Shown here: piece by piece, positions 1 to 9,455 of the stretch
Numbering within the stretch: position 1 is the first letter of the stretch
Layout: every line of letters begins with the position of its first letter
Assembly: GCF_000334895.1 (NCBI RefSeq)
Contig: NZ_BAFM01000001.1
Coordinates: 248,001-312,000 of the forward strand
Reading direction: 5' to 3'
Source: Halococcus agarilyticus
GTDB taxonomy: Archaea; Halobacteriota; Halobacteria; Halobacteriales; Halococcaceae
DNA: 64,000 nucleotides
Translations under genes and position numbers: made by a program
The notes under the pieces: model-generated
Database searches by the model: none
What the model was told of the DNA's origin: nothing
The model's input: the letters and a program-made list of their open reading frames with translations, nothing else

Positions 1-63
1 CCTCGCACGCGCTCGTTTCTCGCCCGGCCGCGCGCTAAAGCGTTGCGGACCGATCACGCCGGC

Positions 64-720
64 TCAGAGAACAGCGAGCCCGGTGAACTGCTCGGCGAGC
101 AAGAGGAGACCGACACCGATGCCGAGAACGGCGGCTCCGGTTTCGAGATACCGCCGGAACCCTCGCGCGAGCGCGTGATTCCAGAGCATCGAGACACCGC
201 CCATCGTCAGGATCGAGAGGAGACTGAACGCACCCAGAAAGGCGAGTCCGGTGTCGGTCGCGGGAGCCGTCGAGACCATCGCGACGACCAGCGCGCCGCT
301 CCCCGCGAACCCGTGAACGACGCCGACGAGCAACGAGTCCCCGTCGAGGTGGTGGTGAGCGCCGAGTCGAACGGGACCGACCCTGAAATGTGAGTGGACC
401 TGCTCGTCGTGCTCGTGCGTTTCCGTCCCGAACACCCCGACGAGCATCCGAACTCCGAGACCGACGAGAACCACCCCGACGACGATCTCGAACAGCTTCG
501 TCACCTGCTCGGGAAACGTGACGCCGAGCAGCAGGAAGCCGACGCCGAGCGCGACGACGGGGATCGTGTGACCGACACCCCACGAGACGCCGACGACGCC
601 GGAATGACGGTCTCGCCCGTCGTCCTCGACGAGCGTCGCGACGGCGGCGAGGTGATCGGCTTCGAGCGCGTGATACACCCCGAGCGCGCCGCCGGTGAGG
701 GCGGCCGCGGTGAGTGACAT
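64..720 (-). CDS. NicO/UreH-like nickel-cobalt transporter
   Basis: Multi-pass membrane protein (218 aa) of the NicO / UreH-like family, predicted to carry Ni2+ or Co2+ across the cytoplasmic membrane. Seen: the family signature HX4DH (HALEADH, from residue 17), a mid-protein His-rich loop ([10 protein letters not shown]) typical of metal sensing or binding, a second conserved block ([11 protein letters not shown]) and about six hydrophobic segments. The frame is open up to 879, but those residues are polar and unlike the family; ATG at 720 puts the first helix at the N terminus. The LarA-like enzyme far downstream needs nickel, but nothing links the two physically. Substrate choice (Ni, Co or other) cannot be read from sequence. 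Confidence 0.8.
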   Translation of the reverse strand: MSLTAAALTGGALGVYHALEADHLAAVATLVEDDGRDRHSGVVGVSWGVGHTIPVVALGVGFLLLGVTFPEQVTKLFEIVVGVVLVGLGVRMLVGVFGTETHEHDEQVHSHFRVGPVRLGAHHHLDGDSLLVGVVHGFAGSGALVVAMVSTAPATDTGLAFLGAFSLLSILTMGGVSMLWNHALARGFRRYLETGAAVLGIGVGLLLLAEQFTGLAVL

Positions 721-839
721 ACGCCGGGGTCTCGGGTCGTCGTCATATAACCGCCGGATGTCGGCCGATCGCAGTCGGTCGAAAACGTCGAGCCCACACC
801 CGGCGCTGGCTTCAAACGGGCGGCGTTCGTCGATCGAGT

Positions 840-1364
840 ATGGACGAGCACACCCGCGACCCGACCGTGGGACCGCCAAAAGGCGATCCGGAGGGCTGGC
901 GGGCTGACAGGGCGGCTACTGCCGACGACGAGCGGGCCGAAGGGCCCGCGAGTGGCCAGTGGGAGCATGCCACCTGCCGGCGGGCGGTCGTCCACGGCGT
1001 CAGGCTCTACAACACCGGGAAATATCACGCCTCACACGACTGTTTCGAGGACGAGTGGTACAACTACGGGCGAGGGAACACCGAATCGAAGTTCTGCCAC
1101 GGGATGGTCCAGGTCGCGGCCGGCGCGTACAAGCACTTCGACTTCCACGACGATGCAGGGATGCGCTCGCTCTTTCGCACCGCACTCGATTACTTCCGAG
1201 GCGTCCCTCGGGACTTCTACGGCGTCGATCTGCTCGACGTGCGGACCACCCTGACCAACGCGCTCGACGACCCGACGGCGCTCCACGGCTGGGCGATCCG
1301 ACTCGACGGGGAATCGCCAGAAGCGCGCCCGGAGGACGTCGCGTACGCGGCAGCGCTCGACTGA
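840..1364 (+). CDS. DUF309 family protein
   Basis: Cytosolic 174-aa protein of the DUF309 family, whose biochemical role is unknown to me. Seen: the family core [19 protein letters not shown] (about residues 55-75), followed by [16 protein letters not shown], both helical segments with conserved His, Glu and Trp typical of this family. ATG at 840 is preferred over upstream starts in the frame because the preceding residues are Arg-rich noise. It is transcribed away from the NicO transporter and ends 2 bases before the convergent NUDIX gene. Confidence 0.8.
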   Translation: MDEHTRDPTVGPPKGDPEGWRADRAATADDERAEGPASGQWEHATCRRAVVHGVRLYNTGKYHASHDCFEDEWYNYGRGNTESKFCHGMVQVAAGAYKHFDFHDDAGMRSLFRTALDYFRGVPRDFYGVDLLDVRTTLTNALDDPTALHGWAIRLDGESPEARPEDVAYAAALD

Positions 1365-1366
1365 GT

Positions 1367-1813
1367 TCACCAATCGAGTGCCGCGCGGCGCTCGTCGGCC
1401 ATCGTCAGGAACTCCGCGGTCCACGGCGACAGCGCCGGTCGATCGAGCGCTGCCCCGACCGACAGCCACTCCACGGCGGCGACCTCCTCGGGGGCGGCGA
1501 TCCGCGCCTCGCCCTCGTCGTGCCGACAGAGAAACACGACGTTCACGCAGGGCGTCCCGTCGTCGGTCGTGAACGCGTTGCTCTGGACGTACCGTGGATC
1601 CGTGATTCCGATGTCGACCTCCTCGCGAACCTCGCGCCGGAGCGCGCTTTCGAGGACGTCACCAGTGTCGATCGCCTCGACCGTCCCGCCGACGAGCGCG
1701 AGCGCCCCGGCGGCGTGGTCCTCGGTCGTCGCACGTTCGATAAAGAGGTACTCGCCGTCGCGGTGGATCGCGGCCTCGACGTTCACGGCGTAGCGGTCGT
1801 CGGTTCCGGTCAT
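1367..1813 (-). CDS. NUDIX hydrolase
   Basis: NUDIX-fold pyrophosphohydrolase (148 aa) acting on a nucleoside diphosphate linked to another moiety; substrate unknown. Seen: the Nudix helix GGTVE...ALRREVREEVDI, with the REVREE core intact and a longer spacer than the textbook GX5EX7REUXEEXGU between the first Gly and the helix. An N-terminal strand (VNVEAAIHRDGEYLFIER) and a C-terminal PEEVAAVEWLS element fit the fold. ATG at 1813 (MTGTDDRYAV) is chosen; an upstream in-frame start at 1879 would add 22 residues unlike the family. Converges with the DUF309 gene. Confidence 0.82.
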   Translation of the reverse strand: MTGTDDRYAVNVEAAIHRDGEYLFIERATTEDHAAGALALVGGTVEAIDTGDVLESALRREVREEVDIGITDPRYVQSNAFTTDDGTPCVNVVFLCRHDEGEARIAAPEEVAAVEWLSVGAALDRPALSPWTAEFLTMADERRAALDW

Positions 1814-1909
1814 TCGACAGCCGTCGATCGAGGGGAGCGGATCGTGCTCACGGTGCGTTCCGGCCCAGTACCGGACCACTCAAAAAGGCGGGCACGTTAG
1901 GGAGGGTAG

Positions 1910-2752
1910 ATGCGAATCGAGCAGTTGGGCGACGGTGAGCCCGAAATCGCCGTCGTCGGCGGGATTCACGGCGACGAGCCGTGCGGCGTGCGCGCGGTCG
2001 AGCACCTCCTCGACGCCAGGCCGGACGTCGACCGGCCGGTGAAGTGTATCGTGGCGAACGAGGAAGCGCTGGCTCGCGAAACCAGATACGTCGACGACGA
2101 CCTGAACCGGGTGTTCCCCGGCGACCCCGACAGCGACTCGCACGAACGACGGCTCGCCAGCCGGCTCCTTCAGGAGCTCCGGGGCTGTACGACCCTCTCG
2201 ATGCACTCGACCCAGTCGTATCCGGGGCCGTTCGCGGTCGTCGCCGACGACGAACTCGCGCTCACCCAGTCGGTCTGCCCGTATCTCACGCTCGACGCGG
2301 TGATCGACGCGGGCGCGTTCACCGAGGGGCGGCTCGTGGGGTACGCCGACGTGATCGAGGTCGAGTGTGGCTATCAGGGCACCGAGGACGCCGCGACGAA
2401 CGCGATCGCGCTCACCGAGGCGTTCCTCGCCGCGGTCGGCGCGCTGCCTGGCGGCGAGACACGCGCCGACGGCGTTCCGCTCTACCGCCTCCAGCACCTC
2501 ATCCCGAAGGGCCAGGCGTCGGGCTACGAGGTGTTCGTCACCAACTTCGAGCGCGTCGCGGCGGGGGAGACCTACGCCGCCGCGGGCGACGAGCGACTCG
2601 TCGCCGAGAAACCGTTCTACCCCGTCCTGATGTCGCCGTACGGCTACGAGGACGAGTTCGGCTACGCCGCCGAACTCGCTGGCAAGCTCGGTGGTGACCC
2701 GGTGAAGGACGCTGGCGAGGAGCGTCGCGGTCAGTCGAGATACTCCGGGTAG
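1910..2752 (+). CDS. Succinylglutamate desuccinylase/aspartoacylase family zinc hydrolase
   Basis: Zinc-dependent amidohydrolase of the AstE/AspA family (280 aa), hydrolysing an N-acyl amino acid or similar amide. Seen: the zinc-binding GIHGDE motif (H20, E23), DDDLNRVFPGD, a third ligand candidate in LSMHSTQ, and IEVECGYQG, which carries the catalytic-type Glu region. A Shine-Dalgarno-like GGAGGG lies just before the ATG. The 3' end overlaps the 3' end of the convergent cupin gene by 22 bases. The substrate is not determinable; haloarchaeal members are usually annotated only to family level. Confidence 0.85.
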   Translation: MRIEQLGDGEPEIAVVGGIHGDEPCGVRAVEHLLDARPDVDRPVKCIVANEEALARETRYVDDDLNRVFPGDPDSDSHERRLASRLLQELRGCTTLSMHSTQSYPGPFAVVADDELALTQSVCPYLTLDAVIDAGAFTEGRLVGYADVIEVECGYQGTEDAATNAIALTEAFLAAVGALPGGETRADGVPLYRLQHLIPKGQASGYEVFVTNFERVAAGETYAAAGDERLVAEKPFYPVLMSPYGYEDEFGYAAELAGKLGGDPVKDAGEERRGQSRYSG

Positions 2753-3330
2753 CGGTCGTCGTAGCCGACGCGTCGTCCCAGCGGTTCGAGCGCTCGGATG
2801 CCGAGCCGCTGCAACTCGGTGGGAACCCGGGCGAGATAGAGCATATCGTCGTACTCGTCCAAGAGCACCGCGAGTCGGAGGGCGTTGAGCGGCATCCCCG
2901 AGGGAGTCGTGGGTGCGCCGTCGCGGGCGATCCCGTAGGTGATCCGCATGAACGCCTCGGTCCGCAGGCCTGGCGTGACGCTCCCGTCGAGACGGAGTTC
3001 GTCCTCGCCCGCGTTCCAGAACCGGTGGGGCGTGTCGGCGGGGATGGTGACGGCCTCGCCGGGCCCGAGCACGCGCTCTTCGTCGCTGCAGCGCTCGCCC
3101 GATCCGTCGGCCGACGCGAACCGTGCCTCGTTCGCGAACACCCCGAGTCGACCCGCCGCGACGGCGAGGCGCTCGTCCTGTTCGGGATGGACGTGGAGCA
3201 TCGGCCCGTGACCGTCGGGTGCGAGCGTCATCACGAACCGCAGCGGGTCGGTCGCGGGGTCGTCCGGCCGGTCCACGAACCGGACGCGCTTGCCGCTGAC
3301 CGGCGTCGTGACCACGTCGTCGCGGGTCAT
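2731..3330 (-). CDS. Cupin domain protein
   Basis: Cupin-fold protein (199 aa), probably metal binding. Seen: cupin motif 1 PMLHVHPEQDERLAV (HxH and E ligands) and motif 2 GEAVTIPADTPHRFWN with its His, about residues 40-100. The C-terminal third (LAVLLDEYDDMLYLARVP) is helical and extends beyond the barrel. ATG at 3330 overlaps the stop of the upstream UPF0179 gene by 4 bases, so the two are probably co-transcribed and translationally coupled. The frame upstream of 3330 is shadow of UPF0179. Function is unknown; small-molecule binding or an oxygenase role are both possible. Confidence 0.8.
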   Translation of the reverse strand: MTRDDVVTTPVSGKRVRFVDRPDDPATDPLRFVMTLAPDGHGPMLHVHPEQDERLAVAAGRLGVFANEARFASADGSGERCSDEERVLGPGEAVTIPADTPHRFWNAGEDELRLDGSVTPGLRTEAFMRITYGIARDGAPTTPSGMPLNALRLAVLLDEYDDMLYLARVPTELQRLGIRALEPLGRRVGYDDRYPEYLD

Positions 3331-3776
3331 CCGTCCGGCGGTGCGAACTCGACGAGCGTCAGCTCGCGGTCGAGATGGCAGTAGTCGTGTGGCGGGTCGC
3401 CGATCACCTCCTGGATCCGGTACTCGGCGTCGAAGTCGGCCCCGGCGGGCTCGCAGTACTCGTGGCTCGGGCACTCGGTGTGTGGACAGGGACCCTCCAG
3501 ACGGGCCTTGCTGCCGGCGTACGCGCTCTTGGGGGAGACGTTCGCCATCACGGGTGCGGGCTCGACGTCGACCGCCCGGACGCCGGTGTCGTGGACGCCA
3601 CATTCGAGCGTCTGGGTGTTCTCCCGGACGCCGGTGATGCGGTACTTCACCCCCTCGCGCAGGTTGAGACACTGATCGCGGTAGGGACAGCCCTCGCAGG
3701 CGCTCGCCTCACCCCGATAGACGAACTCGGTGCCGACCTCCGCGAGCCGCGTGCCGACGAGCGTGATCTGTGACAT
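3327..3776 (-). CDS. UPF0179 family protein
   Basis: Archaeal UPF0179 protein (149 aa), function unknown. Seen: a Cys-rich pattern suited to metal or Fe-S binding: CEGCPYRDQC near residue 33, a central Cys, and CPHTECPSHEYC with a final Cys in the C-terminal third. ATG at 3776 (MSQITLVGTRLAEVGTEF) matches the usual family N terminus; the frame continues upstream to 3860 without family-like sequence. First gene of a two-gene unit with the cupin gene. Confidence 0.85.
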   Translation of the reverse strand: MSQITLVGTRLAEVGTEFVYRGEASACEGCPYRDQCLNLREGVKYRITGVRENTQTLECGVHDTGVRAVDVEPAPVMANVSPKSAYAGSKARLEGPCPHTECPSHEYCEPAGADFDAEYRIQEVIGDPPHDYCHLDRELTLVEFAPPDG

Positions 3777-3904
3777 ACCAGACACCACGCCGCGAGTCCG
3801 AATAAAAACACGGCTTCGACGGTGGTCGCCGGTGAGTCCCACGGACGAGTCGTGACACACCGATCCGCCGGTGGAATCAGGGATGCCGAGACCGTACGGC
3901 CCAC

Positions 3905-4246
3905 ATGAACGAGCGGATCCCGGTGAGGGTCGTCACGGAGTGCGAGGAAATCACGATCGAGGTCGAGCGCGGTGTCGTGCTCCGGGACGCGCTGCTCGAC
4001 CACGGGTTCTCGGTGTACGGCACGGTCTCGCAGTACGCCAACTGCGGCGGCCGCGGGCTGTGTGCGACCTGCACTGTCGAGGTCGACCCCGCACCGGAGC
4101 CGACTCACTGGCACGACGCCGCGGCCGTTCGGTTCGGGTACCCGCGGCTCTCGTGCTGTATCGAAGTCGAGGAGCCGCTGACGGTCCGCCTCCTCGACAA
4201 ACACGTCTGGGGCCAGGTGCTTCCGCGTCAGGCGACGCCGGAGTAG
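3905..4246 (+). CDS. 2Fe-2S ferredoxin
   Basis: Small [2Fe-2S] ferredoxin-type electron carrier (113 aa), cytosolic. Seen: a cluster loop NCGGRGLCATC (Cys-X5-Cys-X2-Cys, about residues 47-56) and a fourth ligand in the later LSCCIEV. The loop spacing is that of adrenodoxin- or putidaredoxin-like ferredoxins rather than the plant-type CX4CX2C of the main haloarchaeal ferredoxin. There is no fused domain and no obvious partner reductase next to it. Confidence 0.85.
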   Translation: MNERIPVRVVTECEEITIEVERGVVLRDALLDHGFSVYGTVSQYANCGGRGLCATCTVEVDPAPEPTHWHDAAAVRFGYPRLSCCIEVEEPLTVRLLDKHVWGQVLPRQATPE

Positions 4247-4345
4247 GCCACCATTGCGGTCGCAGTCGATCGCCTTCGTCCGTCCATCCGTTCGAGCGGG
4301 TCCACGATCGATACCGGCTGGAACCCGATACCAGCGCTGCGATCA

Positions 4346-4759
4346 CTACTCTCGTCCGGTCAGCTCGTCGAGTTTCGCGAAGTACTCCTCGCGTGGGACC
4401 TGGTACAGCCCCCGATAGTCGATCGCACCAGCGGCGAACCGTTCCGCGAGATCGATCGCGCCCGTGACGGCCGCCTCGCGCGCCTCGAACCGGTCGGCGT
4501 CGCGGTCGACGTCGGGTTCGAGGTACAGCGTGACGTACCACGAGTCACCAGTGGTGGAGCGCTCAGTTCCGGGACGGCGCGACCGCCGGCCGTGGGTGAG
4601 GTAGATCGTCGGCAGACACGGGGCCGGATAGTCATGTGTGTCGAACACGTCCGGCCGGTAGACCAGCACGCACCGCTCTTCGGACTCGTTCCAGACGGTC
4701 CATCCGGCGGGGAGCGAATCGAAGTCGGTCACGCGTGGCCGTCGGGGCCCGGTTCCCAT
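4346..4759 (-). CDS. DUF5820 family protein
   Basis: Haloarchaeal DUF5820-type protein (137 aa from this start), function unknown. Seen: the conserved core SLPAGWTVWNES, the Pro-rich APCLPTIYLTHG, and the C-terminal YQVPREEYFAKLDEL. The start is uncertain. GTG at 4732 coincides with the family core (VTDFDSLPAGW), ATG at 4759 adds nine residues, and ATG at 4831 has a good SD (GGAGGGG, 4836-4842) but adds 24 residues of unlike sequence. I give the middle choice. Confidence 0.72.
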   Translation of the reverse strand: MGTGPRRPRVTDFDSLPAGWTVWNESEERCVLVYRPDVFDTHDYPAPCLPTIYLTHGRRSRRPGTERSTTGDSWYVTLYLEPDVDRDADRFEAREAAVTGAIDLAERFAAGAIDYRGLYQVPREEYFAKLDELTGRE

Positions 4760-4841
4760 AGCCCTCGCGGTCGGCCGACAGTCCACCGGAACGGAGTTTC
4801 TGGCGAGAGTAGGGACAACGGTTTTACGCATCCAACCCCTC

Positions 4842-4874
4842 CTATATGGTAGTATCGGTGGGACGTCCTACCAT
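4842..4874 (+). promoter_or_regulatory. Candidate promoter region with inverted repeat upstream of the prkA operon
   Basis: A CCTATATGG element at 4841-4849 could serve as TATA box in either direction, between the DUF5820 gene and the prkA operon. It overlaps a perfect 7-base inverted repeat, ATGGTAG (4846-4852) and CTACCAT (4868-4874). If used for prkA, the mRNA would have a leader of roughly 180 bases. Inference only. Confidence 0.35.
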
Positions 4875-5023
4875 GCTACGCCGCCCCGAACCGCTCCGCG
4901 GACCGGCTGTCCCGACACCGACCGTCGACCGCGTCGTTCCCCGACGAGAGCGTCACGCGTGAACACATGACACGACAACGGCGCGCGCCGGTCCCCACCG
5001 GTGTGCATGCGCAGCCAGCAGCC

Positions 5024-5050
5024 CCCCGCGCGAGCGGGGCGACGAGGTGA
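5024..5050 (+). promoter_or_regulatory. Leader hairpin and Shine-Dalgarno of prkA
   Basis: A GC hairpin CCCCGC-gcga-GCGGGG (5024-5039) ends 4 bases before GAGGTGA (5044-5050), a strong anti-SD match 4 bases before the ATG at 5055. This start depends on a leader and SD, unlike most genes in the window, which look leaderless. The hairpin could affect ribosome access. Confidence 0.5.
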
Positions 5051-5054
5051 CACA

Positions 5055-7127
5055 ATGTCAGGCGACACCGAAACACTCGAAAGCCTCAGCGAGGAGTACC
5101 GGGCATCGATTCCGACGGACCTCCGCACGACCCGGCCGTTCCAGTGGTATCTCGACGAAGTCCACGACGAGCCACGCGTCGCGCGCAACGCCCACCAGCG
5201 CGTCGCGGACATGTTCGACTTCTACGGAACCGAATACGACGAGGACGACGGCGTCGTGGAGTATCACCTCGCGAGCGAGGACCCGCTCTCGGACGGCGAG
5301 AACACCTTCTACGGCCGGGAGATCCACGAGGCGATCCACGAGTTCGTCAACAAGGTCAAATCCGGCGCGCGCGGGCTCGGTCCCGAGCGCCGGATCAAGC
5401 TCCTCCTCGGCCCTGTCGGCTCGGGCAAATCCGACTTCGACAGGCAAGTGCGGCGGTACTTCGAGGACTACACCGCACGCGAGGAGGGACGGCTGTACAC
5501 CTTCCGGTGGACCAACCTGTGTGATGTCATTCCGGATCAGGACCCCGCCGACGACGTCGTTCGCTCGCCGATGAACCAGGACCCGCTGGTGCTCCTGCCG
5601 CTCGATCAGCGCACCCAGGTCGTCGAAACGCTGAACGACCACCTCGACGCCCCCTACTCCATCCGGAACGAGCAGGCACTCGATCCCGCCTCGGAGTTCT
5701 ACATGGATCGCCTTCTCGAATACTACGACGACGACCTCCAGCAGGTGCTGGAGAACCACGTTGAGGTCGTCCGCCTGGTGATCGACGAGAACAAGCGCCG
5801 CGGGATCGAGACGTTCGAGCCCAAAGACAAGAAAAACCAGGACGAGACCGAACTCACCGGGGACGTCAACTACTCGAAGATCGCGGTCTACGGGGAAAGC
5901 GATCCCCGTGCGTTCGACTATTCGGGGGCGTTCTGTAACGCCAACCGGGGAATCTTCTCGGGCGAGGAACTCCTCAAACTCCAGCGGGAGTTCCTCTACG
6001 ACTTCCTCCACGCGACCCAGGAGATGACGATCAAGCCGAAGAACAACCCCCGGATGGACATCGACCAGGTGATCGTCGGCCGGACGAACATGCCCGAGTA
6101 CAAGGAGAAGAAGGGCGACGAGAAGATGGAGGCGTTCAACGATAGAACGAAACGGATCGACTTCCCCTACGTCCTCCAGTACGGCGAGGAGGCCAACATC
6201 TACCGGAAGATGCTCCAGAACGCCGACGTGCCCGACGTCAACGTCGAGCCACACACCCTGGAGATGGCGGGTCTCTTCGGCGTGCTCACCAGGATCGAGG
6301 AGCCCGACTCCGGGACAGTGGACCTCCTTCAGAAGGCGAAGGCGTACAACGGCGAGATCGACGAGGCCGAGGACGTCGACGTGAAGAAACTGCGGGAGGA
6401 GGCGACCGAGACCGCCGAGATCGGTGAGGGGATGGAAGGAGTGAGTCCCCGATTCATCGGCGACGAGATCGCGGAGGCGATCATGGACTCGATGCACCGG
6501 GAGCGAAACTTCCTCTCGCCGCTCACCACGTTCAACCACCTCGAAGCGAACCTCGAAAACCACGGCTCGATCGCGGCCGACCTCTTCGACACGTACTACC
6601 GCTACCTCGAACTCGTGCGCGAGGAGTACAGGGAGCGTGCGATCGAGGACGTCCGGCACGCACTGGCGTACGATCTCGACGAGATCCAGCGCCAGGGCGA
6701 GAAGTACATGGACCACGTGATGGCGTACATCGACGACGACACCGTGGAGGACGAGTTGACCGGGCGCGAGCAGGGCCCCGACGAGACGTTCCTCCGATCG
6801 GTGGAGGAGAAACTCGACGTGCCGGAGGACCGGAAGGACGACTTCCGTCAGGAGGTCTCGAACTGGGTCTCCAGGAGAGCGCGCGAGGGTGACACGTTCA
6901 GTCCCCAGGACAACGACCGACTCCGGCGCGCCCTCGAACGGAAGCTCTGGGAGGACAAGAAACACAACATCAACTTCTCGGCGCTGGTCTCCTCGGGCGA
7001 GATGGACGACGACGAGCGGAGCGCGTGGATCGACGCGCTGCGCGAGCAGGGCTACTCCCGCGGGGGAGCGAAGGAGGTGCTCGAGTTCGCCGGCGCGGAG
7101 GTCGCCAAAGCCGAGATGGAGGAGTGA
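5055..7127 (+). CDS. prkA1: PrkA-type serine protein kinase (first paralogue)
   Basis: Cytosolic PrkA/YeaG-family protein (690 aa): an AAA+-like N-terminal ATPase domain followed by the PrkA C-terminal domain. Seen: Walker A LLLGPVGSGKS at about residue 118, FYGREIHEAIHEFVNKVKSGARG before it, a typical QVIVGRTNMPEYK segment (sensor region) near residue 340, and the FSALVSSGEMDDDERSAW-type end. ATG at 5055 follows an SD; the frame opens at 5001 but those residues are not family-like. The stop overlaps the ATG of the next gene (ATGA). In bacteria PrkA/YeaG acts with YeaH and SpoVR/YcgB in starvation and stress responses; the same partners follow here. Confidence 0.92.
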   Translation: MSGDTETLESLSEEYRASIPTDLRTTRPFQWYLDEVHDEPRVARNAHQRVADMFDFYGTEYDEDDGVVEYHLASEDPLSDGENTFYGREIHEAIHEFVNKVKSGARGLGPERRIKLLLGPVGSGKSDFDRQVRRYFEDYTAREEGRLYTFRWTNLCDVIPDQDPADDVVRSPMNQDPLVLLPLDQRTQVVETLNDHLDAPYSIRNEQALDPASEFYMDRLLEYYDDDLQQVLENHVEVVRLVIDENKRRGIETFEPKDKKNQDETELTGDVNYSKIAVYGESDPRAFDYSGAFCNANRGIFSGEELLKLQREFLYDFLHATQEMTIKPKNNPRMDIDQVIVGRTNMPEYKEKKGDEKMEAFNDRTKRIDFPYVLQYGEEANIYRKMLQNADVPDVNVEPHTLEMAGLFGVLTRIEEPDSGTVDLLQKAKAYNGEIDEAEDVDVKKLREEATETAEIGEGMEGVSPRFIGDEIAEAIMDSMHRERNFLSPLTTFNHLEANLENHGSIAADLFDTYYRYLELVREEYRERAIEDVRHALAYDLDEIQRQGEKYMDHVMAYIDDDTVEDELTGREQGPDETFLRSVEEKLDVPEDRKDDFRQEVSNWVSRRAREGDTFSPQDNDRLRRALERKLWEDKKHNINFSALVSSGEMDDDERSAWIDALREQGYSRGGAKEVLEFAGAEVAKAEMEE

Positions 7128-9454
7128 TGACCGACCACGACCCGTCCAGTGAGGAGCCAATCACGACGGACGGAGCGGCGGGCGAGGACTACGTTACGGC
7201 TGCCGACCGCACGCTCCGGGCGACCTACGAGGAGCCGATGAGCCTCGCGGAGTACGTGGACAGAGCGCTCGAAGAGCCCGCGATCGCCGCCCACGCCGCG
7301 AAGTACCTCGTGAGCGCGATCGAATCGGGCGGAACGCGGACCGTGATCGAGGAGGGCGAGGAGAAGGAGCGCTATCGCTTCTTCGACGACCCGCACAACG
7401 ACGGCGAGCACGCGATCCTCGGGAACACCGAGCTCCTGAACGCGTTCGTCGACGACCTCCGATCGATCGCGGCCAGACGCGGGAAGGAGGAGAAGATCAT
7501 CTGGTTCGCGGGGCCGACCGCGACCGGGAAGTCCGAACTCAAGCGGTGTCTCATCAACGGCCTGCGCGAATACTCGAAGACCGATTCGGGCCGGCGCTAC
7601 ACCGTCGAGTGGAACGTCGCGGGGGCCGGCGACGGGCCAGGCCTGACCTACGGCGACGAGTACCAGGACGACGAGGACGACTGGTATCAGAGTCCGGTCC
7701 AGTCCCATCCACTCTCGGTGTTCCCGCCCGAGATCCGCGCGGAGATCGTCGCCGCGATCAACGACCGCCGTGACGACCACATCCCGGTCGTGGCCGAGGG
7801 ACGGCTCGATCCGTTCTGCCGGGAGGCCTACGAGTTCTTGGAGGACCGGTATCGCCGCGAGGGCGTCGACGATCGGTTCTCGGCGGTCACGGACCCGCGC
7901 CACCTCCGGGTGAAGAACTACGTCGTGGACGTCGGCCGCGGGATCGGCGTGCTCCACTCGGAGGACTCGGGCAGCCCGAAGGAACGCCTCGTGGGGTCGT
8001 GGATGGCGGGAATGCTCCGCGAGCTCGAATCGCGCGGGCGGAAAAACCCCCAGGCGTTCAGCTACGACGGCGTGCTCAGCCAGGGCAACGGCCTCCTCAC
8101 GATCGTGGAGGATGCGGCCCAGCACGCCGATCTCCTCCGAAAACTGCTGAACGTGCCCGACGAGGGGAGCGTGAAGCTCGACAAGGGGATCGGGATGGAC
8201 GTCGACACCCAGCTGATGATCATCTCGAACCCCGACCTCGAAGCCCAGCTGAACCAGCACGCCGAACGCAACGGCGAGGACCCGCTGAAGGCGCTCAAGC
8301 GCCGGCTCGACCGGCGGGAGTTTCGCTACCTGACGAACCTCTCGCTCGAAGCCGAGCTGATCCGGCGCGAGCTCACGAACGAGACCGCGATCTGGCGAGC
8401 CGAGTCGGCCGCCGAACTCGAAACGAAGATCCGCGAGCCGCTCACCGTCGACGTACGCGACGAACACCGGGTCAAGACGGTGGAGCTCGCGCCGCACACC
8501 GTGTCGGCGGCGGCGCTGTACAGCGTCGTGACGCGGCTCGACGACGATCTTCCCGCGGGATTGGATCTCGTCGACAAGGCGCTCCTGTTCGATCAGGGCT
8601 ACCTCCAGCGCGGCGACGAGCGCGTCGAGGGCGACGAGTTCGACTTCGACGACGGGGCGGATGGCGAGGCCGGTATTCCGGTCACGTACACCCGGGACGT
8701 GCTCGCGGACCTGTTCTACGCCGACCGCGACCGTCACCATCCCGATCTCGCCGTGGAGGACGTCGTCCTACCTCAGGACGTGCTCGACGCGATGGCCGAA
8801 GGGCTCGCGGACGCACCGGTGTTCTCGGCGGACGAGCGCGGCGAGTTCGAGAGCCGGGTCGTGACAGTGAAAAACGAAGTGTTCGACCGCCAGGAGGAGG
8901 ACGTGCTCGACGCGATGATGCGAGACAAGCGCGTCGACGAGGACACCGTCGCGGAGTACGTCGAGCACGTCTACGCGTGGGCGACCGACGAGCAAGTCGC
9001 AAACGACCGTGGCGAGCGCGTCGATCCCGATCCGCTGAAGATGAAGATATTCGAGACCGAGCATCTGGGGCGGTTCGATCCCGAGAGTTACGACGGCAAC
9101 GAGCCTTCGCCGGCCGTCCGGGAGTTCCGCACGGAGAACATCATCACCGCGCTGAATCGCCACGCGTGGCACAGTCGCGACGAGGAGTTCCGGGCGAGCG
9201 ATGTCGCGCTCACCGAGATCCCCGTGATCGATTCGGTGCTCGGGAGCTACGACTGGGACGACGTCCGTCGCACCTTCGAGGACTTCGACCCCCGTCAGTG
9301 GGACGACCCGCCGAGCGGCACCGAGACCGCGCGCTGCAAGGAGGAGACGATCGACAACATGATCGACCTGTTCGGCTACACCGAGGCCTCGGCGGAGCTG
9401 ACGAGCCGCCACGTCATGAGCCAGGTGAGCTATCAGTGGTCACGGAGGGGCTGA
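7127..9454 (+). CDS. prkA2: PrkA-type serine protein kinase (second, divergent paralogue)
   Basis: Second PrkA-family protein (775 aa), starting inside the stop of the first. Seen: a Walker A variant [15 protein letters not shown] near residue 130 (GxTxxGKS rather than GxxGSGKS), and a sensor-like [14 protein letters not shown] near residue 370. An acidic insert [13 protein letters not shown] lies around residue 508. It is longer and more divergent than its neighbour, so the two probably form a heteromeric pair or have separate targets. The ATG at 7127 is fixed by the overlap and a GGAGG 6 bases upstream. Same operon as the YeaH-like and SpoVR genes. Confidence 0.9.
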   Translation: MTDHDPSSEEPITTDGAAGEDYVTAADRTLRATYEEPMSLAEYVDRALEEPAIAAHAAKYLVSAIESGGTRTVIEEGEEKERYRFFDDPHNDGEHAILGNTELLNAFVDDLRSIAARRGKEEKIIWFAGPTATGKSELKRCLINGLREYSKTDSGRRYTVEWNVAGAGDGPGLTYGDEYQDDEDDWYQSPVQSHPLSVFPPEIRAEIVAAINDRRDDHIPVVAEGRLDPFCREAYEFLEDRYRREGVDDRFSAVTDPRHLRVKNYVVDVGRGIGVLHSEDSGSPKERLVGSWMAGMLRELESRGRKNPQAFSYDGVLSQGNGLLTIVEDAAQHADLLRKLLNVPDEGSVKLDKGIGMDVDTQLMIISNPDLEAQLNQHAERNGEDPLKALKRRLDRREFRYLTNLSLEAELIRRELTNETAIWRAESAAELETKIREPLTVDVRDEHRVKTVELAPHTVSAAALYSVVTRLDDDLPAGLDLVDKALLFDQGYLQRGDERVEGDEFDFDDGADGEAGIPVTYTRDVLADLFYADRDRHHPDLAVEDVVLPQDVLDAMAEGLADAPVFSADERGEFESRVVTVKNEVFDRQEEDVLDAMMRDKRVDEDTVAEYVEHVYAWATDEQVANDRGERVDPDPLKMKIFETEHLGRFDPESYDGNEPSPAVREFRTENIITALNRHAWHSRDEEFRASDVALTEIPVIDSVLGSYDWDDVRRTFEDFDPRQWDDPPSGTETARCKEETIDNMIDLFGYTEASAELTSRHVMSQVSYQWSRRG

Positions 9455-9455
9455 G

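Noticed and set aside
5058-7160. 700-codon minus-strand open frame opposite prkA1
   Set aside because: Antisense shadow: high GC removes stop codons in the complementary frame. Val/Leu/Arg-rich without domain motifs, and it covers a well-supported gene.
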